Shown here in pieces: positions 1 through 10,683 of a DNA stretch of 64,000 nt. The notes beneath the pieces were generated by a model, which did no database searches, was not told where the DNA came from, and was given only the letters and a program-made list of their open reading frames with translations. Source of the stretch: Polychytrium aggregatum (Eukaryota; Chytridiomycota; Chytridiomycetes; Polychytriales); NCBI RefSeq assembly GCF_025602895.1, contig NW_026516299.1, positions 1-64,000 on the forward strand, in the 5' to 3' direction. Each line of letters begins with the position of its first letter. The first letter of the stretch is position 1. Both the position numbers and the translations under genes were made by a program.

Positions 1-76
1 CTCGCCCTCCGAACTCAAATACCCGGTTCGAGCACTGATGTTATCGTCATGGGCACACGCGACACTATGCTCTCAC

Positions 77-963
77 CAGTCGAGCACGTTGTAGTAAAAG
101 TCGTTCATGAGATTCGGAGCATCCAAGACCCTCTCTGGCGACTGCGGAATGGGTGGGCGCTTCCTGGGCGATGAGCTCGGCAGTCTTGCTGCCAGGGACT
201 CGAAGAAAGAAGCGTGGACCGGCCGACCCCCCAAAGCGTTTGGAACGGGCAAGTCAAAATCCAGAACCGGCCTGTCCAGCCGGAGTCCTGTGGCTTCTGC
301 GACGATATCATCGTGGCTCTGGATGTCGGGCTCTCGCGCTGTTCCCACGGTTGGGGCTGTCGCTGCTCGGCCCCACGTTCGACTAGTGCGTGGGCGGACT
401 GGAGTCGATGGCGATGGACGTGGATGGGAAGATGCTGAGCTCCGTGATCGGAGAGAGGGTGGGGTCTGAGGAATGGGCTGGTAGAGACGGATCTCGGATG
501 GGGCTGGCGATCGTAGATGGCTCGAGAGCGTCGTGGGGTACTGGGCCGATAGAAAGGGAGCGACAAGGGCCGAGGCCGACACTGTGGGGCTCCCGGTCCC
601 AGCACCGGCATCGCTCGATGTCTCGCCCGATGGCGAGCTCGCTGAGGCCGAGCTCTCAATGTGTCCGTATGGATGACTGAAGGCAAATTTGGATGAGGGC
701 GATACCGGGTTTGGGATAAAGCGATCGGGTTGGAAGCCGGGCTTGACTCGCCGGCCGAACAGCTCAAGGATGGAGCGCTGGCTCTTGGGGCCTGGAGGGG
801 CTCGGGACAGGTCGAGAGTGCGAATGCGAGTGCCTTCAACGGGCGGTGGGGTTGCTGGAGAGAGCCGAGGCTGCGGGGGACTGGATGGCGGGGGACTGGG
901 CGGAGCTTCGTCAGCATCGGATCTATCGAGTCGTCTGCGCTTGCTCGGCGGCGAGCTGTCCAT
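77..963 (-). CDS. Cdc20/Cdh1-family APC/C activator, first coding exon (partial at left edge)
   Basis: This exon is the N-terminal, non-propeller part of a Cdc20/Fizzy-type co-activator, which brings substrates to the anaphase-promoting complex in the nucleus. The protein from the ATG at 963 begins MDSSPPSKRRRL. It carries a C-box-like DRFIPN motif about 80 residues in, then a long Ser/Pro-rich linker. It ends with SPRKRPPIPQSPERVLDAP followed by DDFYxN-like DFYYNVLDW, the conserved run that leads into the first WD40 blade in Cdc20/Cdh1/Ama1. The reading frame then meets a GTGAGA donor at 76, phase 2. The WD40 blades and the C-terminal IR tail lie off the window. The last residue of the C-box differs from the usual DRFIPxR, which may point to an Ama1-like or divergent member. 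Family is secure; the choice among Cdc20, Cdh1 and Ama1 is open. Confidence 0.82.
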
Positions 964-1920
964 GGTCGGATTGCGCTGATGGCCAGCTGGCTGGCTGTGA
1001 TTGTCGTCGGAATGAAGAGTTCTGCGAAAACCTGATGCTCTGGGTGGGATGCTTGAGGGGGGGGGGAGGAATGGCGATGATGGACGCAGATCGATACACA
1101 TATATCCTGCGGCGAAGGGTGCGAGCTGAAGGGGCCTATCACGACACTGCCCTTGGGTGTCAAGGGGAGGTGTCATCAGCCCACCAGCGGCGCTGATTGG
1201 GCGAGATTCTTGGCCTGAGAGTGGAAACTGAGAGTGGCTGGGGGCACCTGATTGTCCCCTGGCACATCCAGCTGAAGGAATATGGTTCTCACAAGTCCCG
1301 TATCGATAAGGGACGACCCCCCACACGCCTGACTGCATGGTATTGCCACGACTCCAAACCCAGCAGCCCAAGTCGATCGCTCCCCTGTCTCAGCGATTGA
1401 TGCCTGCCTTAGTATCCATTCACACAGCTCCCCAGGAAACACGCGCAGACGCTTAATGTGGTGGAGAGGGTTGCTCAAATCGCCGGCCCGGTCTTATCCA
1501 ACCTCACGATGGAGACGGATCGACCATCGTCTCCATCGCCGGGCAGGCTGAGGATTTATTCCGGTTCTCCATCCTGGCTACCATTTGAACAGATCAGGCG
1601 TCCCGGGGTGGCAGAGTCCTGTGGCAATCAAGCCCTGGTGGGCTTGGCACTAACAGGGTTTGCACCGCGAGAGAATTGCTGATCTGTCCGTCAACATACA
1701 AGAGCAAGAGGAACTACCTAGGGCCTACTTTGAGATATGGAGCTGACTCAGAGTGGCTGGCGCTGAAGCAGGACTTGACTTGCTCACTGGTATGGGTAAG
1801 CCGAGGATGAAGAGTTTGGGCAAGGACCGGACAAGAAGGGGTGGTGTTTCGTTTGGTTTGGTTTGGTTTGGTTTGGTTTGGTGCTGTTGCAAGCGGGTGC
1901 CGAAACAGCGTCGGCGGCAA
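964..1920. other. Intergenic stretch without a supported gene
   Basis: I see no conserved coding sequence here. Open frames are short, overlap on both strands and show no recognisable domain. The region should hold the promoter of the APC/C activator near 964-1200 and the 3' end of the gene that stops at 1921. A short TTTGG repeat sits at 1851-1882. Confidence 0.5.
1851..1882. repeat. (GTTTG)n pentanucleotide microsatellite
   Basis: About six perfect copies of the 5-bp unit GTTTG lie just beyond the stop codon of the neighbouring minus-strand gene, probably in its 3' UTR or terminator region. Confidence 0.9.
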
Positions 1921-2952
1921 TCACATCATCTGCGCGCCGGTGGCTGGGACGTTGGCGAGCTCGACGGAGGAAGGGACGGCTCCGTAGCCGCTAAAGTCGA
2001 AGCAGCAGTCACAGTTCGAGACGGAGGAGGCTGGCGAGAGGGCGGAGAAGGATGATTGATCAGTATGAGCAAGGTCGCACTCAGTCAGCACAGTTACGAA
2101 AGGCAGCAGGGTGCCTTCCAAGCGGCGCTGATACATACCATATCCGTCGGACTCCGCCTCAGAGGGGACGGAGCCAATGGCTGGGAGGAACAGCCCGGTT
2201 TCGTCGAGTGGGAGCGAATAGCAATTGGCTTCCATCTTGGCGAGGGTGCTGTCGTCAGCAAAGGTGGCGTAGAGCTCGTTGAAGGGCGAGGCGGGAAAAA
2301 AGCTCTGGGCGGGAAAGGGCAGACCTTCGGTTGGTCGAGGACCGACGGGGAGAAAGTTCATAGCGCCTTGCTGTTCGAGCGGGGACAGGACCGGCGTAGG
2401 AAGCAGCGGCAAAACAGAGTTCCAGGCAAGGGTCGCGTCGGATTCGGCCGGAGATGCCTGGCGCGAAGGGACGACCGAGTCGGCGGTGTAGAAGAAAACT
2501 TGATCGCTTCCGGACAGAATGGGCGTCCAGGGGTACATAGGAGGAAAGGCGGAGGCGAGGGGATAGAGGGGAGGGGTGAGCTGCTGGAACTGAGAAACCG
2601 GGGTGGTGACCAGGCCAGTGACACGCTGAGTCTCGATATCCAAGAAGGGAACCGAAGGAGAGGGCGTAACCGCGGGAGAAATGTTGAATGCAGGAGGGAC
2701 CGTGGCCGCAGGGATATGAGCGGCGGTGGCGGTGGTGGCTTCGATGTGATTGTGCTGAGCCCGCGGGAGCTTGCGATCATAAGGCTTCGCCCTGTGGAGC
2801 GACGGGCACGGTTCCACGGGAGCAGGAGCCAGAACATGAGCAGGAGCAGCGGGACCAGAGGCAGAGGCACTGCTCTTGGGCAGCAGGGCGCGAGCCGAGC
2901 AGGTCGAGAACTGCTTCATGTAGTGGTTGTTCTTATGACGGCCGCGGGGCAT
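1921..2952 (-). CDS. Hypothetical Pro/Ala/Ser-rich protein
   Basis: I do not recognise this protein. A single open frame of 343 codons runs from the ATG at 2952, chosen because MPRGRHKNNHYMK follows a CT/GC-rich leader and the upstream in-frame residues look like translated UTR, to a TGA at 1921. It opens with a short basic segment. A central region is rich in Pro, Ala, Thr and Ser, and the acidic C-terminal half contains scattered aromatic residues and a CDCCFDF cluster. There are no membrane segments and no obvious catalytic motif. The composition suggests a mostly disordered regulatory protein, for example a transcriptional or RNA-associated factor, but that is only a guess. The long frame over GC-rich DNA and plausible start support a real gene. 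An upstream intron cannot be excluded. Confidence 0.5.
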   Translation of the reverse strand: MPRGRHKNNHYMKQFSTCSARALLPKSSASASGPAAPAHVLAPAPVEPCPSLHRAKPYDRKLPRAQHNHIEATTATAAHIPAATVPPAFNISPAVTPSPSVPFLDIETQRVTGLVTTPVSQFQQLTPPLYPLASAFPPMYPWTPILSGSDQVFFYTADSVVPSRQASPAESDATLAWNSVLPLLPTPVLSPLEQQGAMNFLPVGPRPTEGLPFPAQSFFPASPFNELYATFADDSTLAKMEANCYSLPLDETGLFLPAIGSVPSEAESDGYGMYQRRLEGTLLPFVTVLTECDLAHTDQSSFSALSPASSVSNCDCCFDFSGYGAVPSSVELANVPATGAQMM

Positions 2953-3619
2953 GATGGTAATAGCGGCGGAGGGGTGTACAGAGGGAGAGGCGATGCAGAT
3001 GATGGGGGAGTGAATGAATACAGAAGCGAATCCCGAAGCGATGCAGTCGAAGTTGGGAGTGGAGTCCGGGAGCAGAGTCCGGAGGATGGGATGTAGCAAC
3101 GGATTACGCAATGGGAACGAGAGTTGGATCGAGAATGGAAACGCGGTTGGACGATGGGCTCAAGGTATCGGGATATACTCGAGAATCAGCGTGTGGGCAG
3201 AGTGGCTGGGCTCGGCAGTTTCACGGTTGCGAGCAGTGTGCCCGGGAGGGACGAATGGGAGAGGAGCGATCACGGAGACACCGAAGCGACAGAGCACTTG
3301 GCGAAAGGGACTGGAGGATCAGACGGGAGGGGCGCCTGGGTGCAGCGTCAGCGAGGCAGGAGCTGGAAAGGCGAATGTTTGGAAGGGCTGAAGCAGCGTG
3401 GGGCTGGTTGCTTCGAATGTCAAATGTCGCTGCAAATTTTCAACAGGAGGGCAATAAAAAGCTGAATGTCGGTAAGAGGTTTAACCATAGTACGTGCAGA
3501 CGGTCGAAGGGGGGCAGATCGGATAGGGAGGGCGGTGGAAGGTTGGCCAGCAGTTCCCGGGAGCAGGGCGGAATTTATACGAGCGCGGTTGACGAAGGCC
3601 GATCCGGACGGGCGGTCGC

Positions 3620-3705
3620 CCAAAGGAAAAAACTCTCCGCGAGCGGGCGAGACGGCTCTCGGCGGGCTCTCGGCAGGCTCTCGGCGGGCTTCTCGGTCGC
3701 GGAGC
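3620..3705. promoter_or_regulatory. Cluster of TCTCGGCGGG-type repeats
   Basis: Several near-copies of GGCTCTCGGCGGGCTCTCGG occur within about 85 bases, with the reverse form GGGCGAGA just before them. Similar TCTCG/CGAGA clusters lie upstream of several other genes in this window, which suggests a shared core-promoter element. This is inference only. Confidence 0.4.
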
Positions 3706-3754
3706 CCGGCCAATCACGCACGGCCGCCGCCACGTCCTGGTGACCCGGACGGGC

Positions 3755-3787
3755 CTGGGAATGTGCTGGGAGTGTGCTGGGAATGTG
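3755..3787. repeat. Three tandem 11-bp repeats (CTGGGAATGTG)
   Basis: Three consecutive 11-bp units, CTGGGAATGTG, CTGGGAGTGTG and CTGGGAATGTG, differ by one base. They are followed by a partial fourth copy, CTGGG. Confidence 0.85.
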
Positions 3788-4228
3788 CTGGGCAAAGGCC
3801 TCTGTGCTGCCCAGCCTTTCCTCTTCGTCCGTCTCGGTGGCGGTCCTCGGCGCGCCGCTGCCGCCCTCGCCACCGTCCTCGCCGCCGCCCCGCACCGAGC
3901 GAGAGCGCCGCCGAGGAGCCTCTCGGCGGCTGAAGAAAAGTCTGTCCCACCGCCGCGGGCCTCGCTGGCGTCTCGCTGGCGGCGAGAGCGGGCGAGATGC
4001 CCGCTGCTGACGTAACGGCGACACACAAGCCACGCCCGCCCACCCGCCAGCCGAGGCGCGTCTGTCCCAGGCTTCCATTTTCGGATCGTGCGCGAACGCA
4101 GCGGCGGCAAGGGCGACTGGGCGATTCGGCCCTCCACCAATCCCGTGCTGTACAACCCGTTAGCTTTGGTCGTGGGACAGGGTGCGTGCGGTTGCACCAG
4201 ACGACCACGCCAGCCGCGCTGCGATTGT

Positions 4229-4270
4229 GGGTGTTGTGCGGGTGTTGTGCAGGTGTTGTGGGTGTTGTGC
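4229..4270. repeat. GGGTGTTGTGC short tandem repeats
   Basis: Four adjacent 10-11 bp units built on GGTGTTGTG(C) occur in a row, with small changes at the unit joints. They lie in non-coding DNA. Confidence 0.85.
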
Positions 4271-5251
4271 GTCCGGCGGCGCTGCGGTGCCCTCAGCGCG
4301 ACACAAGCGGCGCACGTCGCAAGGGCTGCACAGTGGGTCCGCGCAACTGGGTCTGCATTATGTTGTCTGCAATGTTGTATGTTGTCGATAGAGAATGAGC
4401 ATCTTGCCATATGCTGCGCCCATCCCACACATCCCGCATTCGCATATCTAGCTGCAGCGCCGACTGCCTGCCGTCGGCTCCAGGGGCATCGTCCAACAGT
4501 CCACAGGCCGACCACGCCACACCCTTCGCGCTGATTCGCCACAATTCATCCACAATAACAGCGGCGCTGTGTCGTGCTGTGCCAGGACCGTTGCACATGG
4601 ATCCTTCCTTGTGACTCTGCCCGCTCGCCAGCAAAGAGTCGATTCCCCTAATCTCGACCCTGCGACAGGTGACAGTCCCGAATTCCACCCAATCAGTGAC
4701 CTGACTGACCCGCGGATTTGTACCGGGCGCCAGGCCGCGTCGACTTGGCAACGGGAGGGGAAAGACGACGCGGACGGCTGCGAAGGTCGCCATGGCAATC
4801 ATCGCCAAGTCAAGGACCAAGCCGGCCGCCATGGGCCCTGTTGGGTGCAATCCGCCTGCCGCAGTGCACCAGCAACACCAAGTGCGTGGAGCTGGCCAGT
4901 CCAAACCGCAATCGAGACCCACGTCAACCACGCCGCTGTTGATGGTGGTGGTGGTCGCGGACAACCGAATGGATCATGTGTGTATATTCACGGCTCATGA
5001 GCCGCTGTCAGAAACAACGCAGAGACAAGTTGGAAACATACAGACACCCGCCGGATATCGGCTGGAGGGTGTGGGGGGGGATGCCATGCTGAACGGACCT
5101 GGCTGCATCTGCCCGCCGTCGCTGGGGAGGTACTTCTCGCTGCCGCCGGCGAGGTACCATTTTTTGCTGTCCTATGCTGTGATCGAGTCAGAGCAGGCAG
5201 AACAGGGCCAAACAGCAGAGCTCGGCATAGCTGCCAGCGGGCCTGTTCCTT

Positions 5252-8103
5252 TCACAGGTTGGCAGATTCGACGACGGGAACAACGGCATCTTCACCATGG
5301 CTCGGCTCTTCCACGGGCGGCGGATGCTCAGGCTTGGCCTCGATAGCGGGCTCTGCCAGTGTCGAAACCTCGATGGCGGGCCCAGAACCCGCACCGACAA
5401 GAGCTGGCGGCTCCTGATCCTCGTCCGCTCGCCCGCTCCCATGTGCCGGTACTAGGCTGGCTGACTGGGGTGGGTCTGCAACAGCGGCGCCGAAATTCGC
5501 GGTGTCTTCGGCTGAAGGGCCTGCTGAAGAAGGACCTGCCGAAGGGCCAGCGGCTGCGGGATCGGCCGCTGTACCGTCTGTGGGGGCCGAGGACTCGCCC
5601 TCGATCTGCGCCAGCGCCTGTTGCTGTTCATCCTCGGCCCTTTGTTGGTCTTGGATGCTGCGCCGGATGGCCTCCATAAGCATGAGATCATCCAGATCGG
5701 CGCCAATGGCTCGCATCACTGAACAAGCATGAAGGTTGCATGGGGTCAGCGGCCAGGCGGCGATTTTCCTCCAATCGAAAATCGCTCAACCACCATCCCC
5801 GCTTCACTTTGCTTTGAGTCCCAGAGACTAATTGCCATGGAGCGACCGCCACCCGACTGACCATCAAACCGCGGACTGCGATGCTCGCGCTGGCCTCGCT
5901 GGCTTGCCCGGGCCTCTTCCATCGACTGGGACCAAGTTGTTGCGATCGTGTTGATGGATTCGGGGTTGGCAAGAAGCTGGTCTCTGCGAGACCGTGATTT
6001 TGACCGATGCACGGACAGTATGAGTGGCAAGTCCGTCAAGTAGGCTGTGCCGGAACCTCTGCCGACCGGGCACTGCACACCAACAGTATCGAGCTGCTGC
6101 GTTTGATCCCACGATCGACATGCCACGCTCAATGCTTCGGCATCTGCGCCAGAGCCGCCACGATACGTACTGAAGCTGGAGTAGCCGCTGTGAGTGCATT
6201 GCCGACCGCATTCTCCGCTCGCGGGCTATTCGCTCCATCGCTTGCTGCTGCTGCTTTTCTCTCCAATTCGGTCGGATGTCGTCTGTGTTTTGAAGCGCAT
6301 TTGCAAAGAGACGCAGGGGCATTAGCGTATTGCCAAACACACCCGGTTCACAACGACGCAAGTGAGCCACGTTCGACGCTCGTGGTTGTGATTGTGGCAA
6401 GGTGCCTGATGCGTCCACGGATTGTAGCATCGGACAGAATGCAACACCCCATGGCCAATGCCTCCCGTTCAGTCCATCTCCGGTGCTGGCTCGCTCGTGC
6501 TGCTGATAGGCTTGTCTGGTGCTCTCGGCAGAGGTCATTTGTGTGTGTCCATGCCCTCGGTTGTGCCTTCACAAGGACCCTGCGCTACCATGTCCCGCAG
6601 ATAACATCCGTCTTGCTTTCGTCCCCTGATGTAGCCGGACAAAGGCCGAGTCTGGCGTCGCTCCTTCATAGACACGCTGGCAATCTCGCCACGCATCGTA
6701 AGATGGGCGCCATGATGGCAAATGTACATCGCATTACCACAAATCTCACCTGATGTGACAACGCCCTTGGACAGATGGCTGGTACTGGGCCGTCGTTTGG
6801 GCGTCGACGGAGGCGTCAGCGAGTCATGCGAGGCTGCCTCATGAATCTCGTTTCCGCCAGCACTCCTGCTGCTGTGTGGCGTTGCGACTGTGATGCCGTA
6901 GCGGGTGTTGAATCCAGGGGAGCCGGGCGGGTCGTAGACGACTCCGAAGGGGGCCATCACGCAGTAAGGGCACGACGCCGGCTCCCACGTCGTCTCGGGT
7001 CGTTGGATTTGAACAAAGCACTCGGTGCAGATGGGCTGGTCGCAGCAGCGGGTAAAGTTCATGTTGCGCGGATAGTACTGACAAGGTGGCCAGGAGCGGC
7101 ACAATCCCGGCCGATGACGGTGTCGGTGTCGGTTCGCATAATGAGGATTCAGCGGGACAGAGAACGGAGCAAGAAACGCGTGAGGGATCAGGACTTGCTG
7201 CAGATCCGCACGGGTGTCGAGCCGGCTTACCAGAAAGCATATTGGACATTCAAAGGCGTCCTTGTAGATTTCTTTCATGATATGCTCGGCCTGTGAGGCG
7301 GCATCGGCTGACGGACTCGACTTTGTGTGCGACGCCGTTGCCGACATCTTGAGGTTCTGCAGAGAAGCCGACTTTTGCACACGCTGGGCCAGCAACGAGC
7401 TGGAGCCGTGGCGGCCGGCCGATGAGTTTTCCTCCCGCCGCATGGGGACCGAGTGGCGACTGAAATGGAGGTGAAACTGTGAATCGGATAGATCCTCGAG
7501 GCCCTTGTAGAAAGGAGAGAGCCGTCTGGCTTGGATCAGGCTCTGCACCACCTTGATGTCATAGTCTTGGGGCGCCGTTGAGTAGATGCCATGGGGCACC
7601 AGCTCCTTTCATTCGGAATCATGTTGCATGGTGACATCGAGATGGTGAGCCGACAATATCACACCGACCCACCGCACGCACACCCATCGTGGTCACTCGT
7701 CCGGGGCGACCGGCTATCTCTGCCCCTCTCCGTAGGACCGAAGGACACGAGGCCAGACTGATCGGGTCATATGCCGGGGTCCTTGATGCCAAGATTAATG
7801 CGCTGCGGGTTGGGCATCGCCTTGCAGGCCGCCTGACGGACCGGCCTGCTTTCGCCCGAGGAGCATGACCCTCCCTGTTGAGCATCGGCGGCCGCTGAGG
7901 GTCGCACTCGGGCCTTGGGCCAAGACACATTCGGGAGGAGCAGCCAGTGCAAGGGCGTGAAAGAGGGAGAAAGCCTCGCCGCCACTGGACAACCAATGCT
8001 GCCGGTACCGTTGACGGATGCCACTGGATGGTGGCCAGGCCACGCTTACCCCTCCATCGACAATCTTGGCTGGGTCGCTGAGCTTGGCTGACGTGTTGCC
8101 CAT
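5252..8103 (-). CDS. SIP5: SIP5-family RING-like protein
   Basis: SIP5 family proteins carry an atypical RING-like Cys cluster; yeast Sip5 binds the Snf1 kinase and the Glc7 phosphatase regulator. Exon 1 (8103-8050) encodes MGNTSAKLSDPAKIVDGG, whose Gly-2 and Ser/Thr pattern fit N-myristoylation. A 444-bp intron leads in phase 0 to exon 2 (7605-7231) with ELVPHGIYS and the conserved RxLxPFYKGLED stretch, ending ECPICFL. Exon 3 (7077-6750) resumes with YYPRNMNFTRCCDQPICTEC, completing the Cys cluster. Exon 4 starts at 6282 and gives VVTSDDIRPNW across the junction. The terminal exon, about 5720-5252, holds a UIM-like LMLMEAIRRSIQDQ and an acidic Pro-rich tail. The frame between about 6180 and 5720 is tentative. 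Joins 1-4 preserve frame and family order, so the assignment is strong. Confidence 0.88.
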
Positions 8104-8576
8104 GGTGGATTCGGCGAGGGTGCTGGCAAAGCAGGCCCTTCGGCAGGCGACGGGGAGGGAGAGGCGAGGCGAGCGGGAGGAGCGTCAGGGCTGCTCGACG
8201 GCGGCAGAAGTCCCGGACAGAGGAGGGCGGGGCTGCTGGCCGCGTGACGATTTGGCGAGAGCATGCGAGAGCATGCCGAGACGGCCCTCGCCCCTCGCCC
8301 GTGGCGTCATGGCCCCTGGCTTGGCGCCTGGTCGCTGGGCGGTGTGGTGGATGGTCCTGGTTGCCGGGTGGTGTGCTGGGCGGCCCTGGGCTCTGGACGG
8401 TCTTGTTCGCGGTTATTCTCGTTATTCCTACATATCGAATCTATTCCATCCATGCATACAGGCCTTTCCCATCGTATTACCACTCTCCCGAACACAACCA
8501 ATATCGTTGACACAGTGGTGCTTTATTCCGCTTGCACAACACATGCAACGATGCAAGACAGGAGGCGAGCCAGCCA
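8104..8576. other. Intergenic region between SIP5 start and the first LicD gene
   Basis: No coding sequence is supported. The segment near 8150-8280 is rich in GGCGAG/CGAGAG words like other promoters here and probably drives the SIP5 gene. The rest is the downstream flank of the LicD-like gene, which stops at 8577. Confidence 0.5.
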
Positions 8577-9602
8577 TCACATCTTGCGAGACACTGGGTC
8601 ATCCGTCAGCTTGAGTGGCTTGAATTGTTCTTGTATCCTCCGACCCCGCGGCTTGGCGATCCAGCGCTTCTGCTTTTGATCGTAGTGGTGCATGCCCTTG
8701 TAGATGTACATACTCGGCGACTTCCAGTGGCGATATTCTTGCTCCAGAAGCGCTTCGGTGTTGTACGGGCGGAACGTCGAGCATCCGTCAAGCTCAACAT
8801 GCACAAGTGGAAAGATGTGCTCGTCCTTGAAGCGCCATGGAGACTTGCATATCCACGTCAGAGTGGTGTTGCCGTGTCCAAAGCCGTCCCAGGTGGTAAT
8901 GTTCTCAGGAATTACTGCTGTAATGTCGATGAAATACCCGCTGGCAGTGTCGATAACGCGGGCATCGATCATGTTGAGACAGTCTTTGACAATCGTGCGA
9001 TTGACGAAGTGCGGATTGATGTCGAGCAGGGCCGTGTCTGAGATCATGGTTTTGTTGAAGGGGATCAGCTTGACAAGCTCCTCCAGCCGCATCTGGACGT
9101 CCATGTCGTCGTCGAAAGGCTGGATCTTCTTTCCCCAGTACCACCCCAGAAGCGTTCCATGGGCGATCCAGGCCTCAATGCCGTGCTTCGAGGTGAACTC
9201 TGTCCAGGCCTTGAAGAGGGCGCGGAGTCGCTCGGTGCGGTATTCGTTTTCTCTGATGAAGTCTCCGTGGAAGTCTTCTTTCAGGACGCGATTCATGGCG
9301 AAGCGTGCGTCCAGATGAGAAACATCTTCCAGCTCGTGAAAGTATTTGTACTCTGGGGCGATCAAGAGTTTTCGCGCCAGGAGCGTCATGTTGTATCTGG
9401 AGAGATCGATATCGCCGCGTTGTTTGTATTGGGGTTCTCGGTCAGGGCTGCTTGAAGGCCACATTCTCCGTCTGGCCCAGGCCCCTATTGAAGCCCCTGT
9501 CGAGGGTTCATTCCAAAGCAGCCCACGCACGTACAGCACCAGTAGTCCCTCCAAGACCAAGACCAGGATGAGGAGTTGCCGTAATACATGGATTTTCGAC
9601 AT
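8577..9602 (-). CDS. LicD/fukutin-like type II membrane protein, copy 1
   Basis: LicD-family proteins are nucleotidyltransferase-fold enzymes that move phospho-sugar-alcohol or phosphocholine-type groups onto glycans; fungal relatives act in the Golgi on cell-wall or secreted glycans. The protein has a short cytosolic N-terminus, one hydrophobic anchor (LLILVLVLEGLLVLYV), and a lumenal domain with the signature HGTLLGWYWGKKIQPFDDD. The three Asp residues at about 164-166 are the expected metal-binding site. NxT/S sites fit a secreted-side domain. The ATG at 9602 is preferred over that at 9614 because MSKI aligns with MFKI of the neighbouring copy. No intron is needed. It is 341 residues long. 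A second copy lies 1.1 kb upstream in the same orientation. Substrate cannot be told from sequence. Confidence 0.88.
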   Translation of the reverse strand: MSKIHVLRQLLILVLVLEGLLVLYVRGLLWNEPSTGASIGAWARRRMWPSSSPDREPQYKQRGDIDLSRYNMTLLARKLLIAPEYKYFHELEDVSHLDARFAMNRVLKEDFHGDFIRENEYRTERLRALFKAWTEFTSKHGIEAWIAHGTLLGWYWGKKIQPFDDDMDVQMRLEELVKLIPFNKTMISDTALLDINPHFVNRTIVKDCLNMIDARVIDTASGYFIDITAVIPENITTWDGFGHGNTTLTWICKSPWRFKDEHIFPLVHVELDGCSTFRPYNTEALLEQEYRHWKSPSMYIYKGMHHYDQKQKRWIAKPRGRRIQEQFKPLKLTDDPVSRKM

Positions 9603-9614
9603 GACCGCGACCAT

Positions 9615-10683
9615 CTACAGCAAAATGGGTTCGGAAACGCAATCTCGGAAGATAGAGTGATAGCGAGCTCGGCTGGCTTTCAGAGCGGTGGGTAGTAACG
9701 ACGTGGAAAGCACAAGCTGGAAGTGCGGGTCGAGCCAAAAGGAATCAAGGACGTGGGATGGCGAGTTAGGAGTGGGTCGCAGGGTCGGTATTAAAGGGCG
9801 GGGCGGGGCGAGGGCACTTGCATCCATTTTCCGCCGATGAGGCATTCCGAGCAACATGCCCGGATCCTGCTGCGCCGTTATGTCTGTCCGAATCAAGCAC
9901 TGAAGCGTTGCGAGGCCATCGGTATCCAGCGCTTGTCTGGGCGGTCGGCTTGACGAGGCGGGATGTGGCCCGCACCAGCCGAATCGCAGGTGACATCCAA
10001 ACTCTACTTTGGTAAGGTTTTGAACCCCCATGGCATCGAAGGCGCCCCTCGGTCTGTCCTGGATGGCATCGTGATTGGTTCAGCTGACATCCACATCATG
10101 TCCGAGTGACTACCGCCGGAAGGCTACTCGATTGCGGTCCCATTGCCTCGTGTACATGATGGGGGGGGGTGAACGATGATAGCCCCCTGGCCCGGCAGTG
10201 CATCTGGCAGACGGTGCAGCGCGAGGGGGACACTTGGGCAGACGGTTAATCGATCGGAGGGGGGCAGGCGGGTGGGTGATCGAATGGCGGGCAGCAGAAC
10301 GATCGCGCCGTTGCTCTATCGTACTCAGCGGGTGGCCCGTGGTCAGGTTTTCGAGAAAACTCTGCGGGTCTGGCACGGCCTGGGCCTCGGAGGAGAAGGC
10401 GGGAAAGTCGAACGCACGAGACAGACGAGAGGAAGCATGCTTCTATGCACAGGCTCGACGCAATAGTAGTAATTTGTGTGTGAGAGTGGGGCGGCGTACT
10501 GGGGAAATGGCCATATATTTAGCAGTTTTGAGTACATGTTTAGAGACAACGGATCAGGCAGAGTAGGTCGATAGACCGCGACATCTCCTCCTAAAGAGCT
10601 TATGGGTAGGTGGCGCAACATCGTCCGGGGCCGATCGTGTTGGCTGGGAGCATCTAAGGATATCGTATCATCATAGGCCGGCC
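9615..10683. other. Spacer between the two LicD copies
   Basis: About 1.07 kb without a supported gene. It contains the promoter and leader of copy 1 (9615-9800) and the downstream flank of copy 2. Short open frames in the stretch carry no recognised motif. Confidence 0.5.

Larger units (their letters stand above)
2953..5251. other. Long GC-rich intergenic region, no supported gene
   Basis: About 2.3 kb separates the two minus-strand genes. Open frames of up to 353 codons exist on the minus strand but show no conserved motif, overlap open frames on the other strand, and are explained by the high GC content. The region holds clustered TCTCG/CGAGA words (3620-3985), an 11-bp tandem repeat (3755-3787) and a GGTGTTGTG repeat (4229-4270). 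It probably includes a strong promoter for the gene starting at 2952. A non-coding transcript or a poorly conserved gene at 4000-5000 cannot be ruled out. Confidence 0.45.

Noticed and set aside
3481-4964. Minus-strand open frames of 353 and 223 codons
   Set aside because: No conserved motif, overlap with open frames on the other strand, and a composition matching the local GC bias and tandem repeats.
8018-8679. Plus-strand open frames of 198 and 138 codons upstream of the LicD gene
   Set aside because: They overlap the SIP5 first exon and the LicD 3' end in antisense, with no motif or plausible splice structure.
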